Positions 36,419-49,844 are shown, counted from the stretch's first letter. The stretch is 64,000 nt of DNA from Chimonanthus salicifolius (GCA_013350335.1 CM023542.1:7984025-8048024); one strand, 5' to 3'. Translations and numbers: made by a program. The notes: a model not told the origin generated them from the sequence alone.

Positions 36419-36733
36419 GTTTACAGAATGCATGCAGCACAACTTTTATGCACATGTATACAATATGTATGTATATGAAAATGTTCAAGATGAGGGTAAG
36501 TCCTTGAGAAAATAAAGACCCCTATCAGAGCCTGCCAAATGGATGGGCTAACCTTTAAATGTGCACATCCCCATGGTTTACAGAATGCGTGCAGCACAAC
36601 TTTTATGCACATGTATACAATATGTGTGTATATGAAAATGTTCAAGATGAGGGCAAGTCCTTGTGAAAATAAAGACCCCTACCAGACCCTGCCAAATAGA
36701 TGGGCTAACCCTTAAATGTGCACACCCCCATGA
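36419..36733. repeat. 157-bp tandem duplication upstream of DCD copy B
   Basis: Copies at 36419-36575 and 36576-36733 start GTTTACAGAATGC and end CCCCATG, over 90% alike by eye. They lie within about 600 bp of the copy B start codon, probably in a 5'UTR intron. Confidence 0.9.
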
Positions 36734-36816
36734 ATTGGCATTCATCACAAATTGAGATCCGTCCCTGTTATATATCAATAGACTACTACCTCTAAAACTA
36801 CTATTTTTTGCAATGA

Positions 36817-37137
36817 TTTTTTTTTTGAAAAGTAACCATCTTATATATAAAATAAGTCAAAGATTAGAAAAGAATGGCTGTAAGAAGCCCTCCAAATAGA
36901 TAAAAACTTCCTAAATATCTAAAATTTATCTACAATTTCTGTGGATAACCATAAGCCCTGCTGGGCCATCCCGTCGGCGGCTGCCTTAGCTGATCTTTGC
37001 ACCCAAGAAATCTTGAAATCAAAGTAATTACTAATTAAATTAAAGTAAGCTAAGGGTAAAAAAACCATATAACTTTGGTCCCTTAAACCTGCAGTCAAGA
37101 TGGATAGTGCTGATAACCTTCCCAAGCACCAAATCAC
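36817..37137 (-). mobile_element. LINE 3' end remnant
   Basis: The minus-strand frame ends FDFKISWVQRSAKAAADGMA, then AQQGLWLSTEIVDKF and a stop, the end of the L1-type RNase H domain. A short tail follows, with poly-A at 36817-36826. Confidence 0.75.
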
Positions 37138-38022
37138 ATATTAACTAAATGAATCACCCATACCACATGCCATAATCAGCATACTGCATTCAAGTCACAC
37201 ACACAAATGCACCAAAAAATTCCAAGAGTGGCTAAGTCACATTTGCATGAAGTAGCATATTTTCCAATCTATGTTCTTCTGCATTTTGGTACTTGATAGG
37301 CACACTCAAACAACTTTTACTTCATATGAAGGGATGCACCTCATAACACAAAAGACAACCATCATTTGCATTTAGTAACATATGACCAAAATGCCCGAAT
37401 CAAAGTTCTCATCACCATCAACATCAAACTCCATTTGAACACTAAAAGAAGCTTCCAGACAGCAGCAACTAGAAGATGATGAAATTATGAGCACATTTCC
37501 ATCCCAACTGACGCACAAGTAGATAAATTATATAAGAAACCATGCTGCTGCATGAAAAAAGGCCATTCTAGTTTTCAACAATCATGTAAGTAATCATCGC
37601 TTTCAACTGCTTCCAGATATCAACATCTTTCTTCTCCAACCAAGAATTCTATTAGAGCCTCTTAAGAACGTTCCACAAATATGCAATTCTCAAAGAAGAC
37701 CCAATTATCTTCCTTTCATGATACATCAAACCAAAAATGTAATGATCCACCGAAATGTAATCACAGTTAACATTAAACAGTATGTATCCCCAGTTAAAAA
37801 GACAAAACTAGGGAAAAGTATACCCCAAATACCTCAAAAAATCTCACCAGGCATATACCGGGAACTTTTGCAACCATAATTTTTCCCTTTTTTTTTTCAA
37901 TTAGTGAAATTTCATTTCTATTTAATAAGGTCTCCAGGGAAAAAAATCACCATATAAGTGGCAAGGAGCATTGGAAATTAAAACAATACAAATTGACCTA
38001 TTTAGAAAAGGCCCATACAGAT

Positions 38023-40330
38023 TTTTTTTTTTTTTAATGGTCATCATATATTAAAAAAAAAAAAACAAAGACCACCAGAGGTACAATAAAAAGAAAAGAA
38101 AAACAACAGGAAAAAACCGAATGACCCAAAACACTGCAACAAGCTCACAAGATGGCGAAAAAGAAAAGACAAGCGGGCTACAAGAAGCTCGAAACAACTT
38201 GAAGGACTGCTATGGAGATGGAGCACTGGAAAGAACGATTCACAACTGATCAACATGAAACTCCACGAACCATGATTTGATTTATCACCTCGAGTGCGTC
38301 TCGAAGCATTTGAAACATTCTGCTTGCGACTAGAGTAATTAATAAAGGAACTCAGACGAGATAATTCTCTGGCAGTTCTATCTTTTCTTCTAGATTTCTC
38401 TAGAGTGGATTCAACATCCCTAACTGCAGTCAGGTAAGAAAGAAGAAGGCTTTCCTAACCATTAGCGATTAAACCGAGTTTTCTCCCAACCTCAACCATT
38501 CTTTACTCAACCCACCCTAAAGGTTGGCAGTTGTCCACGAGGCCCTAAGAAATGGGTGTGGGAAGATCAGTAGAAGTGTATAGAGTGCAAACAGCTGCGA
38601 GTTGGAATATGTAGCTCAAAAGTAGAAGCTCCAACTAAAGGATAAGAGGCTATAGGTCTAGTGGCGCTCGAAGATAAGTCAGACTCCTGAGGAAGCACAA
38701 AGACCAAGGGAGACGTTTCCAAAACCCCAAAAGGTTGGGAGGATAGCGTGACCATGCAATAAGATGCAATGGCCCCAAGCCCAAAAGGAAGCCCCATTAC
38801 TCACGGGCGAGGATCGAGCAGGCAGGACCCAGGAAGTAGGGCTGAAGAAAATTAGAGGAGGAGGGGAGAGATTTAAGAGATAGTGGGCCTGGGTTTGGGC
38901 TTTGATGGGTGAAAATGGAGCAAACGGGGCTAAAGAGGTTGAGGAAGAAAAGAAAATAACCTGGTCAGAGGATGGAAAAAGGTGGGCCTCATTAGTGTTG
39001 TTCCTAGGAGATTTTGTAAGACAGTCCCCATTGACATCTAGAACTAGGACTGGGCCCGCCAGGATTGACTTGTACTGGGTAAGGCTTTGGGACGGATTGC
39101 AATCACTACGCGTTGGTATTGGAGAAGAGCTCAATATTGGATCCACCTCGGAAGTGGGTTGGCTTAGATATGGGACATGAACCACTGCATCTTGACATGA
39201 AAACAAGTCAGGAAGCGGCCCAACGCACTAACACGAGTGGGGCCATGCACGATCGACGGAAGCTTAAAGTTCAATGAATGCTAACACGTGATAGGTTCAG
39301 GATGAAACACGGTAGTGTTTCCATTTTCTTGCAACCCAGAAGGGTATCCGCTGGACCTGCCAACAACAGAGACCTGAAAAGTGCCACTGCCGCCATCGCC
39401 AGAGAAGGGAGGGATGCACGAGCTACTGACAATGGTCGGGTGAGCCTACTAACTTCCCTTTTCTTGCAAGTCACAGACTCTATCCATCATACTTTCAACA
39501 ACAGGGATGGTAGAGATCTGATCCTGGTTTTCTACCTCATAGGGTGGTAGAACAATGCGCAAAACAGGGGCTTCGAGTTCAGTAAAGGACACGCTATGCA
39601 TTCCAGGCGAGAGGCACAGGCTATGATGACTAGTACATGGTTCAGCATTCTCCACTACCCAATGACTGCAACACAAAGGTTGCTCAGAAGCTGGTACAAC
39701 AATTTTCTTGGGAGAGGCAACAGAGGCCGGAGCTAGGACCTGATAGCAAACCTCAAAAGAAACCGTCAGAGATTCATCTGAAGGGAGAACATCGAAGGGC
39801 GATCTTGGTTCACCGGCAAAAGCAGGATGGAGTTTTCCAGAGAGGAAGATTTATGGCTTGGAAGATGCAGCAAATGATCTTCTTCAACAGCCGAACATAA
39901 ATCAAACCAAGCTTCTCCAACTTTCAGGGGGATGGATTGGAGTTGAGAAAGCCTTGGTGATCATATCACTTGAAATCTGGCAAAAAGATAGTGGTTGCCT
40001 GCTAAGGTCGATGGATCTACCTCGAGCACATGGCCAAGAAAACCTCCAATGGTGAGAAGGGATTGGGGAAACCAAGCACGGAGTGGGATCCAAAAAACTC
40101 TAATCCAAACAGATCTATAATCGAGATTCTCTGTCCAAGAGGCAAGATTGGCGAAGGGACCTCCGTTATGGGCTTTCACAAGATCAGGGAACTTCAACAG
40201 CAGCCGACCCGCTACCCCAATATCATCGAAAGAGGGGGGAAAGGTATCTTAACAAAAAAGGGGGGGAAAAACTTTACAAACATAGTGAGGGAACGGAACG
40301 CATACCTAAAAACTAACTCTTCCTTGTGGA
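38023..40330 (-). mobile_element. LINE carrying ORF1 fragments but no ORF2
   Basis: On the minus strand, 40197-39961 encodes a DUF4283-like ORF1 segment (VWIRVFWIPLRAW, then EVDPSTLAGNHY). Several stops follow, then a 175-codon Pro/Ser-rich frame (39206-38679), then a LINE-type 3' UTR (ACCTCTGGTGG, GATGACCATT) and poly-A at 38035-38023. No endonuclease or reverse transcriptase sequence is present. It is dead by multiple stops. Borders are approximate; no target duplication was found. Confidence 0.65.
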
Positions 40331-40339
40331 TCCCTTGTT

Positions 40340-42010
40340 TAGCCAAAACAACTTAAATGTCATTCAGCTCCTTCAACATGAGAAAAGCAAATTTCCACTC
40401 TAGGCACACAATTTTGCAATTTCCACAATTAAGCCCTAATCTCCATGGATCCTTATCACCACTTTGAAATACATTCTAAAGTTTGAAGATATCTTTGAAT
40501 AATTAGTAACAAAACTCTATTCTATGTTATTTTATTTTATTTTCGAAAGGTATTCTAAATTATATTGACAATTGTAGTTGAATCCTAATGAGTTGGTTGT
40601 GCACAATTTTGCAACCACCAGTGGTACAAGTTCTGTCATGACATCCCAATCCAAAATAAATAAATAAATAATCAAGATCTTGCAAACTTGTAACTGTCTT
40701 TGATCAAATTTTATTAGCGAGGACTACCACAGTTGGGTTACTATAGGTAAACAGCAATGACAGCAGTACTCATAATAATCAAATCCAAAGTTCCATCTAT
40801 CTGGGGTCAGCGATGACGATGATATTATTGTTGCTATTGTTGTTAGTGCTACTATTAACAATATTATCATTACAGTAATAGAAGCTATTTTTCAAATCTA
40901 CAAGTCTCTAATTTCTCAGTTATGCTCTTTCAACTCTGCCTATCAAAATTATCTTTACAGTTACTCGGTATACTATCATCTTTTCTTATCACATCAATAC
41001 CAACAATAGTGATCCTTTTTTCCGTTTATACAAGAAGGGATTCTGAGTTCTACCCTTCACTCCACCCGATCAAAAATCATATTCTCCGTCGCTCCACAAT
41101 TCTGTTCTGTTCTAAGCACATCAGAAAGAGCAATAATAATAATAATATAACGTGAAGAGAAAGCATAGATGCCGAAAAGAGCAGAGCAAGACCAAATCGA
41201 AGAAATCTGAAATTTGAAGAATCAAGCGAAAAATCCAATTATACTTAAAAGGAAAAAAAAAACCTGGAAGGAGAAAACAAATCATGCATCGAGAAGAGAA
41301 TCTTTTAAACAACAGAAGACAATTACAGATAAATTGGGAGAAAATGGATTGCGAGAGAGGGAAAGAGTGGAACAATACCCAAAGAGAGATGAAGAAAAGA
41401 AAACTTCCGCCTCTTGGCTTGATCGAAGAAAATTTGGTCTCGTGTTGACGGAGGACTCTTCGCCTTTAATGATAAAGAGATATCATCTCAAATTACCAAA
41501 TTACCCTGGTCTTTTCATCTATTTCCTTTTTTTTAAATGGAATACGAGGAACACAATTTACTTTAGTATAAAATAATGTAAAATAAGAATTTCTCATTGC
41601 ACGCAAACTTTAATCGATGAGTGGATCGTATCTTATGAAAGTTGTAATTATTAAATTAAATATATTATTCTGAAATTTGAGAGTATAATTTTATTGTTTT
41701 TATTTTATTTAAGAACATTAAAATTAAACATCATCATATCATTGATTTTGGTATGTCTAATTTGACTGGAAGATAGTATTTTTTATTTTGAATTTTATAA
41801 TGAAAAAGTCAAAAATTATAAACATAAGATGATAAATTTCATTAATCTATTTCATATCACGTGTTAAAAAATTCATAATTATTTAATTAAAATATCATCT
41901 CTCTTTACAAAAACATTCATATCAAGCATGACTTTGAAGATTTTCACCGGTATTAGATGGGACACGGTAGGAGAAAAAGTATTTTAGCCAACACAACATG
42001 AGTCCAGTGG
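40340..42010. other. Intergenic DNA with presumed 5' end of DCD copy B
   Basis: AT-rich, with no gene. Near 41280-41430 short blocks match the presumed 5'UTR of copy A (28490-28680), including an ATCATGCA(C/T)(C/G)GAGAAGA-like run, suggesting copy B transcription starts around 41430 on the minus strand. Confidence 0.35.
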
Positions 42011-42015
42011 ATTCC

Positions 42016-43109
42016 ATTGTGACAGCTCAGCTCAGACGGTCAAGGCCAGCAGCTGCAAAGAAAAGAGAGCTAGGTCTATGGTTATAGAAAAAAGTTCCAC
42101 ATTGCTTTGGAGAGGAAATTTCGGGGTTCATAAGAGGAAATACTTCTCCACCTAAGCACAGCGTATTTTATGTTTGGAAGTGAGTCACGCCTAATGTAAA
42201 GTTGCAGTAGATCTTTTTGTGTTCAAAGTAAATAATATTGTGCTGAATCAAAATGGATCATTACAAATAGTATCAGAGAAAAGTTCAACTATCTACCTGT
42301 ATGAACTTCTGTGTTGTAGTCAAGCCGAGGATGACTCTAAACCTAAGTGGGGTGGATTGTGATGTCCAAGCCTCTCAGCCAGGGTTCGAAATATCGATCG
42401 ATATATATTGTATCAGCCGATATGTATCGATTTTTTAAGACCGAACGATATCGGCCGATACGATATGTATCGGCCGTACAAAATGATTATAGGCCAATAT
42501 GGCAGATATTCGGTCTGCAATATCGGTCACCATATCGGCCGATATGCATAAATATCGGTATTTAAAATTTATTTTATTTTTTTTAAAAAAAAAACTGATA
42601 CAATTTTTCACGGTTTTCCACTGTTTTTCACGGTTTTTAACAGTTCTTCACGGTTCTTCCGATACGGTTTTACATGGTTTTTTGTGGTTCTTTAGGTTTT
42701 TTGCAGTTTTTTTCATGGTTTTGAATACCAGAGGAGAGAGAAATGCCGATATCGGAGGAGAGAGAAACTTATCGGCCGATATTTGCATATCGGCCGATAT
42801 TTGCATATCGGCCGAAATATCGGCCTGGGCGTTTTTTTGACCCCTGCTCTCAGCTGTTGGACTTCTATGTTGTAGTCGTGCCGAGGACGACTCTAGGACT
42901 AAGTGAGGTGGATTGTGATGTCCAAGCCTCCCAACTTTTGGAGAGTTGGAGAAAAGAGAGTTGGGCATGGGAAAAAACCCCACATCTCCTAGAGATTGTG
43001 GGGGTTTATAAAGGGACCCCTCCACCTAAACACAATAATGCAAAACTATACGGGTCTTTTTTGGTCCAAAACGGACAATATTGTATTAGGTCACGATGGG
43101 TTGTTTACA
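42016..43109 (+). mobile_element. Tandem TRIM-like LTR cluster with nested MITE
   Basis: A first LTR (about 42016-42266) ends ATTACA before a primer-site-like AATAGTATCAGAG. A 90-bp internal segment ends TAAGTGGGGTGGAT. A second LTR starts TGTGATGTCC at 42358 but breaks after 20 bp. A second internal segment resumes at 42847 and ends AAGTGAGGTGGAT. A third LTR runs from 42918 to about 43109. A MITE (42380-42846) sits in the break. There is no coding capacity. Confidence 0.72.
42380..42846. mobile_element. hAT-like MITE, palindrome-rich (copy 1)
   Basis: A 467-bp insert with CAGGG...CCCTG ends and a perfect 8-bp target duplication CTCTCAGC (42372-42379 and 42847-42854), both hAT hallmarks. 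Both ends carry several ATCGGCCGATA palindromes; the centre is T-rich with repeated CACGGTTTT phrases. It has no ORF of note. Confidence 0.85.
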
Positions 43110-43273
43110 TTCACGACTCAATTATAAACCATGAATCTAATGTAATTATAAAATTTGATAAATAATATTTAAAATATACTTTATTGAACATCCAATAATT
43201 TAATAATTCAAATCATCCAAATTAAAACACGGTGAGTTTAAATGCAAAATCTTCAATTTATTAAAATTTAAAC

Positions 43274-43376
<103 letters not shown>

Positions 43377-43605
43377 GTTGATGTGGATGTACATGTGAAT
43401 TTAGATATATTCAAAGTTGTTAACTACATAACAAAGTTGTTGGTGGTCTAAATATAAATAATATTTTCTTGTATATTAACATATATTATATGATATTGGT
43501 ATGTACTTTGTTATAAAATATTTTGTATTAATAGCTTTCTGAAATTTGAGCTCAAAAATCTTGGGATTATGTTGACCGATCTAATGATAATTTAGTAGTT
43601 TGAAG

Positions 43606-44006
43606 CAGGGACTAAAAAACGCCACGGCTGATATATCGGCTAATAAAATTCTCCTTCCTCTTTTATGTTTTTTTAAAATATCGGTATTTTTTTCTGAATT
43701 AAAAAATCCCAAAGGAAGCTTTTTTAAAAAAAAAATTGAAAACGAACATATCGGCCGATATCTGGGCCGATATTGGTCCGATATCGGCCGAGATATCAAC
43801 TTGGGCCCACCACCGTTTTGATTTTTTTTTTTTTTTTTAAAAAAATACCGATATTATGGATATTGGTCGATATCAGACTGATATATATTGCCTATATATT
43901 GGCCATATCGACCGAGAACTATCGTGTACGGCTGATACAATACGTATCGGCCGATATGATAAGGCACGTGAAACCCGTATCATATCGGCCGATATTTGCA
44001 CCCATG
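43606..44006. mobile_element. hAT-like MITE, palindrome-rich (copy 2)
   Basis: A 401-bp insert starting CAGGGACT and ending CACCCATG, with a perfect 8-bp target duplication GTTTGAAG (43598-43605 and 44007-44014). It shares the ATCGGCCGATA palindromes and T-rich centre of the copy at 42380. Confidence 0.85.
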
Positions 44007-44199
44007 GTTTGAAGATCTAGCTTAAAATTATATGATTTAAATTTAAATTTTCAATTATTCTGAATTTATAATCAAATATGAACTTTTTAAGATTAAGTGA
44101 GATTCATAAGGATAAATACGTGGTTCAATAGGCTTAACATGAGCAGGTTATTCTTATATTTGATTATAGTTTATTTATTCACACTTGCATGTGAGAACA

Positions 44200-44555
44200 A
44201 GGGTAATAATATTGTTTCGGCTGAAATATCAACCGATATGGTTGTATCTGCAATATCGACCTATCGGCCGATCACTCGGCAATACAATTCTCTCTCCTTT
44301 TTCTTTTATTTTTTTTTCAAAATATTGGCTATTTTTATTTTTTTCTAAATTAAAAAAAAAATGAAAGAAGGCTCATTTTTGAAAAGAGGAAATTTAAAAT
44401 CAAAAACATTGGTGGATATCTGCGCTGATATCAGTCGAGCCCACGAACGAATTAATTTAAAAAAAAAAAGAACAACAATATTTAATGATATCAACTTAAT
44501 CATGTAATTACGGCCGATATCTAATCGTATTGATTGAAATTATTACCCATGTGTG
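44200..44555. mobile_element. Degraded third member of the palindrome-rich MITE family
   Basis: Shares TATCGGCCGAT motifs at the left and GGCCGATATC at the right around a T/A-rich centre, and ends near TTACCCATG. Target duplication not identifiable. Confidence 0.5.
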
Positions 44556-44949
44556 AAAATATAAAAAAGTGCTTTATAATTCAAGTGGAGCCCATTTTAT
44601 ATTAAATTTAGTCCTCAATATATGAAAAACCTACTCTCTAATATGGCATGTCAACAAACCTAAGCTATTCAACTCAATCATTTAACAAAACTATCCATTA
44701 ATAGGTTACACTTAATAATAATGAGAAGGCCTAACTTAGATATAATTGATCCACAAGACTGACTGGCTCAACTTGTTCAGATGAATACTCAATCGACTCC
44801 AAAAGTGGTGGGATTCCTTATTGGTCCACGTAATGATAGAAATCAAAGAATAAAAAGTTGTTCTTACCATATAATATTATTCTTGTTCAATGACAAATTC
44901 AGCACTATATAGCATTTGGTTGAATATAATCATATAAGAAGACTTAAGA

Positions 44950-45065
44950 TTTGACTCTAGTCGAAGTGTAAGAGGTTACAAGTTCAAGTCTCCACAGCCT
45001 AATTTTGATGTGTTTTACGAGTAGTGACTCACCCGTAGAGATTTTCACACGTAAATTCAAAAATA
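44950..45065 (+). mobile_element. Degraded SINE, family 1
   Basis: A B-box-like AAGTTCAAGTC followed by diverged body text (CAGCCTAATTTTGATGTG) parallel to the SINE at 5681. A-rich end near 45060. Confidence 0.55.
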
Positions 45066-45069
45066 AATA

Positions 45070-45800
45070 AATATGATAAACCAAAATCGCTATAAACATC
45101 ATAAATTTAAATAGAGGATTACTATTCTCCATCAAAATTACTTTTACTATAAGGCGAGTATCAAATATAAATTTTTATTCACTATTTTGAAATTAGAATA
45201 GAACTTCATTGTTCAATACTGCTTTAACAGAGAAGAATAGATGGTCGAGCTTTTTTTTTTTTTCTACTTCAAAAGAAGTGTTCTGCTTAAAATAAAAATG
45301 GAAAATGAGTAATTGATCTTTTTCACTGTAAAATAAATTTAGTTAATAAAAAGAAATATTATAAAAAAAATTGTGTCACATAGACGTAGACCGAAGAAGA
45401 GTTGGAAGTCTCACCAACAGTGAAGTTGGGAAGGCATTTTCCCTTTTGCCCTCGAAATACAAATTTCTATAGCTTTAGTATATGATATATTTGATTAATG
45501 AATTAAATAAATGTGACTTAATGTTATTTAAACTCTTTGATCAAGTTATCATCATTTTTATAGAAGGTATAATATTATTTCTAAATAATAAAATATTATT
45601 AAATTTCAATATAAATGACACTTTTATTTTTTATTTTTAAATGGATATTGAATTACTAAAAAATTATATATTAATAAAATATATTATATCACAATTTTAT
45701 TTTTTAATTAAAATTTATTAAATGTTAGAGTTTCTTCCAAAATAATAAACTTATTAAATTAATATAAGTATAGTCAAATTAAACTATTCATTAAACATTA
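45070..45800. other. AT-rich intergenic DNA
   Basis: Nothing recognisable apart from A/T runs; it precedes the PPR-like gene. Confidence 0.6.
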
Positions 45801-45809
45801 GACTTGAAC

Positions 45810-45817
45810 TATAAAAG
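45810..45817 (+). promoter_or_regulatory. TATA-box candidate of the PPR-like gene
   Basis: TATAAAAG lies 98 bp upstream of the chosen ATG at 45908, a normal plant distance allowing a ~60-bp leader. Confidence 0.45.
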
Positions 45818-45907
45818 TTCAGACGCGAGTAAAACATTTTCCCGGAAACCACAATTTGAAATTAAGGCATCCAAACAAAGAAAGGACAAGGCATTTCCTC
45901 CTCCCAA

Positions 45908-48425
45908 ATGCTGCGATTCGCTTCAAATCTATTGCTCGGTCGAAAAAGGCCCAAATCTACGTCTCTGAAAATCATATTCCCAGATCATCATCCTCCCCAC
46001 CGCCATTTCTCTTCTTCTTCGTCTTCTTCCTCGAGTCCAAGCCTGTCTATATGGCGACGGAAGAAGGAGATGGGAAAGGAAGGGTTGTACGTAGTACACG
46101 AACTCAAGCGTTTGAAATCCAACCGAGTCCGACTCGACCGATTCATGCAGACTCACGTCTCCCGCCTTCTTCGCACCGATCTACTCGCCGTTCTCGTCGA
46201 GTTCCAGCGCCAAGATTTGGTCTTCCTCGCCATGAAGGTTGGTTAGCTTCTCATTCTTCCATTTTCCTCTCTTTTCTTTCCCCCCCTTTTTTTTGTTCTT
46301 ATCGGATTTTTTTTTCATTAAAAAAACCATAGAGCCTTTTGTATATCTTCCCCTTTACTTTGTTTTTTAATTAATACATACATGTTTCCCATCTCTTTCC
46401 ACTGAAGATGAACACCATGCAATTGAAGCAAGTTTGTAGTTGGCTATCGAGGATAAACTCTTGGAATCATAAATTTGGGAAGTGGTTAATGGTTTTTTTT
46501 TTGGTTTTTCAAATGATCGAACTGTTTAATGAGTTGGAAGGAGACGGGGTCTCAGCTCAATGTTTTTCCTGTTTGTTTGTATGGAATTTTGTTTTACAAC
46601 TGAATATGATGAGGTGATATTCTTTGAGGACTTGTGTCAAATTTTTGAGGACATTGGTCTTCCTTTGTTGCTTTGAACTTTTATCTCGAAAGAAGAAATG
46701 TGTCGTGTAATTTTGGTGGCTTTGAGAGTGGGTGAAAATTGAAGAATGACCTGTATAACATCATGATAACTTCAAATACTCTGGCATAGAACTGCGAAGA
46801 TAGGACTCGTAAAAAGATTTAATTTGGATATAGCCGGTGGGGTAAGGTGTGCTTTAGTTATGCAAGCCAGTGGAGTTTTATATAATAGTCAAGTGTTGTG
46901 TCAATTAAAAGGATAATTCTATTAGATAACTATAAGACGACAGACTGACATTGTTGCTTGGAGTTAAATGGTGAGTTTTTTTTTTTTTTTTTTAATGGCG
47001 GAAGGTGTCCAGACATCTCACCTGACTAGTCCTTCGGGGCATGTGAAAACCTCTCAATCTGCACACACCAAGTAAGTAGGGAGTGGCCCTTCATTGGAGT
47101 TGAGCGTGAATCGAATCCAAGACGTTGCTTCATGAGGCGAGCTCCTTGACCATCAGGCCAACCCCTTGGGGTCTGAATGGTGAGTTATGAAGAGGGGCAA
47201 GAAGGTAAATTAGTTGAAAATTGATTCCAGTTATCACTTACCTTGTACACTCCCCATTTGCATCCCTATGTGAAATGTGGGGCCTGCCAATGGTGATAGT
47301 GATAGGCCTGTTGGAAAGGTTTATGCTTGAATTTAGGTCTGCTAAACTACCCTTGTTGAATCAATCAAGCGATGATTTTAAAGGCAACAGAGTTTAGGGG
47401 TAAAAAAAGTGATTGAAATTTAGGGTTGCTTCTGAGTTGACCTACCTGATTTTTGTACTATGCTATGAGTTTTAGTGTCCCAGCTTGCTTTTTGACATGT
47501 GTACAGTCTATTTAGTTGATCTAACCATCCATTCTACCACCCATGGTTTACAGGCTTCCATGCACAAGTCACATAATTCAGATAATCATGATGAACCAAT
47601 CAACTGCATACATGGACTGTTCAGATCAGTTATTTGATAACAGGTTTTTGATTATCCAACAACAGGACCTAGCTTGTATTGCTTATGGTTAAGAACCATC
47701 TGTAAGACACAATTATTCCAGCCATGATGGAAAGGGCCAAGAAGAAAGAAGAATGCTGGGATTTACAGCATCATCTGGTTGGTGTGATTTTTGCATGGGG
47801 GACCTGTGACTGACAAAGCATTGGGAGGATAAAATGGATGCTCCTGATTGTTTGAAAGGATAATCCACTTAGAGACTATTTTGAGGCTTATTGCTTAATG
47901 TGTTCACTGAGAACTAGGACATTCTTCATTTGTTACCTTGCTTTCATCCTTGATGTGAGGCTTTGTTTTTCTGTACACAATGTTTGTAAGTGCTCTCCAT
48001 TCGCATTGAGACCAACTTGCTGTGGACAGATATATGATTCAGTGCGAAAGGAAATATGGTATAGACCAGACGCGTTCTTTTACAGAGACATGCTTCTAAT
48101 GCTTGCAAGGAACAAATGTGTGGATGAGGCAAAGCGTGTATGGGAAGACCTGAAGAAAGAGGACGTCCAGTTTGATCAGCACATGTTTGGTGACATCGTT
48201 CGAGCATTCTTGGACGCTGGCTTGCCCTCCCAAGCAATGGAGTTCTACGACGAAATGCAGCAATCCCCTGATCCACCACTGTGTTTGCCTTATCGAGTTA
48301 TCTTGAAGGGGCTTCTTCCTTATCCTGAATTAAGGGAGAAGGTGAAGGAGGATTTCTTGGAACTATTCCCTGATATGAGTGTGTATGACCCACCTGAGGA
48401 CTTGTTTGATGATCCACATCAGTGA
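45908..48425 (+). CDS. Short PPR-like protein, At1g62350 type
   Basis: Two exons, 45908-46237 and 48030-48425, joined by a 1,792-bp GT-AG intron in phase 0, give 241 residues. The N-terminus (residues 1-50) is basic and Ser-rich, consistent with an organelle targeting peptide. Then come the family signatures SIWRRKKEMGKEGL, LDRFMQTHVSRLLRTDLLAV, (exon 2) RKEIWYRPDAFFYRDMLLML, a helical pair with AKRVWEDLKKEDVQFDQHMF, and LPYRVILKGLLPYPELREKV. The C-terminus is acidic. The protein resembles the Arabidopsis At1g62350 group of small pentatricopeptide-repeat proteins; an RNA-binding role in an organelle is inferred. A SINE lies in the intron. Confidence 0.9.
46978..47175 (-). mobile_element. tRNA-derived SINE, family 2
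   Basis: On the minus strand it starts GACCCCAAGGGGTTGGCC, has an A-box-like GCCTGATGGTCAAGG and a B-box-like GGATTCGATTC, and ends in poly-A (T run from 46978). An 11-bp direct repeat AATGGTGAGTT flanks it (46967-46977, 47176-47186). It lies in the intron of the PPR-like gene. Confidence 0.85.
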
Positions 48426-49840
48426 GGATGGATACACTCTGGAGAAAGTTGTGTTCTCTGCTTCAAACAGCTTGAGAATGGTGGGAATAAAATGGAATGT
48501 AATGTCATCCTGGTTCATTTAATCCATTCGATTCTTGCTAGTTTTGAACCAAATGATAGACTTGGTTTGTTTGAAGAGGATTATAGGACCCTTGTGCATC
48601 AGGTAGCATGTGGTTTCCTGTGTTCCATCTTGGAAAGTGTCTGCAGCTTTGTTTGATTGGTCCCTCTGTTGAGGAAGGATGTTCTAAAAAATCTTCAAGA
48701 TTAGAGGCTCACAAACTCACAATATTTCAGATTTAGATATATTTGACTCATCTATAGTTACTTTGTGGTGGTCCATTCACGTCCATGGTGAGGTGAACAG
48801 ACTGGATGCTGCATATTTGAGGATCCTGTAATCATAGCACGTGCACACCTGTACGAGTGCAGATGCATGTCTACACAAACAGATGAGAACATGTTCAGTT
48901 AAAAGTAAATGAGGAGGAATCAGGATTTGATAGCGAAATTGGAAAACGATGGTTTGAATGAAATATTTTGCATGCCCTGTGAACTCCATCAATGTTTAAA
49001 ACTCCATCAATCTTTACTTGTTTGCAATTTGCTGTACAAAATATGGGTATTTGTTTCTTTTATTTTTGTACAATAACTCAAGCATCGAAACATTTGAGTG
49101 ACACTTCAGGACAATTGTACCACATGAAGGATATACTTTACCTTGTCTGTGGCCAAAACTGAGAAATAGGTTAATTGTTTGGAGTTAGATATGAAGTGGG
49201 TGTCCATTATGTGCGTTGCAGGTCTTTGCAAAATTTGAACTGGATGTCATTTTTGGAATATAGGGTCTGGGTTGAGAATGTAAGTAGGGAGCCTAGTGGA
49301 GATATGGTGTAGCATTAACCATAAAAAAAAAAAAACAATTAAAGGATGATTAGGAGGCATTTTTTCCCTACAGGTGTGTGAATGGTTGGATTGTGTACAC
49401 TGGCTTTATGGATCATATATATCTGTTCATTAGAGGCATTTAATATAAACAGCTGGGCACCTTGTCCAACTCTTGGAATTTTTTGTTCTTGATTTAATGG
49501 ATATGACCATCAAAAAATTTGTGCCATGTAAACCAACAGTGAGTGCCTGTTTTGTAGTTCTGTTCTGTTATTCCTCTCTTACTGGAGTTTGAATTTTACC
49601 CAAAAAAAAAAAAACCAGTGAGTATTTCTTATCTAATTGGAGGGTCTCAACTGCTGGTCCAAGCAGTCTGTGATCCTAAAGAATATACCCATCCGATGTC
49701 GTGTTTGACATTAGAGATTTTACCCAGACCAGGTCAGAGTTTGAATGTGAGGTGATATGTCATTGTCATCTCAACCCTCCAGATGGGTTGGACCTATTGC
49801 CTTTGGGGATGGGTTGGCTCTGTTGGGACTTCTGTCATTT
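48426..49840. other. 3' flank of the PPR-like gene, no gene seen
   Basis: Probable 3' untranslated region followed by unremarkable DNA with two short A-runs (near 49323 and 49602). No repeat borders found. Confidence 0.55.
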
Positions 49841-49844
49841 TTTT

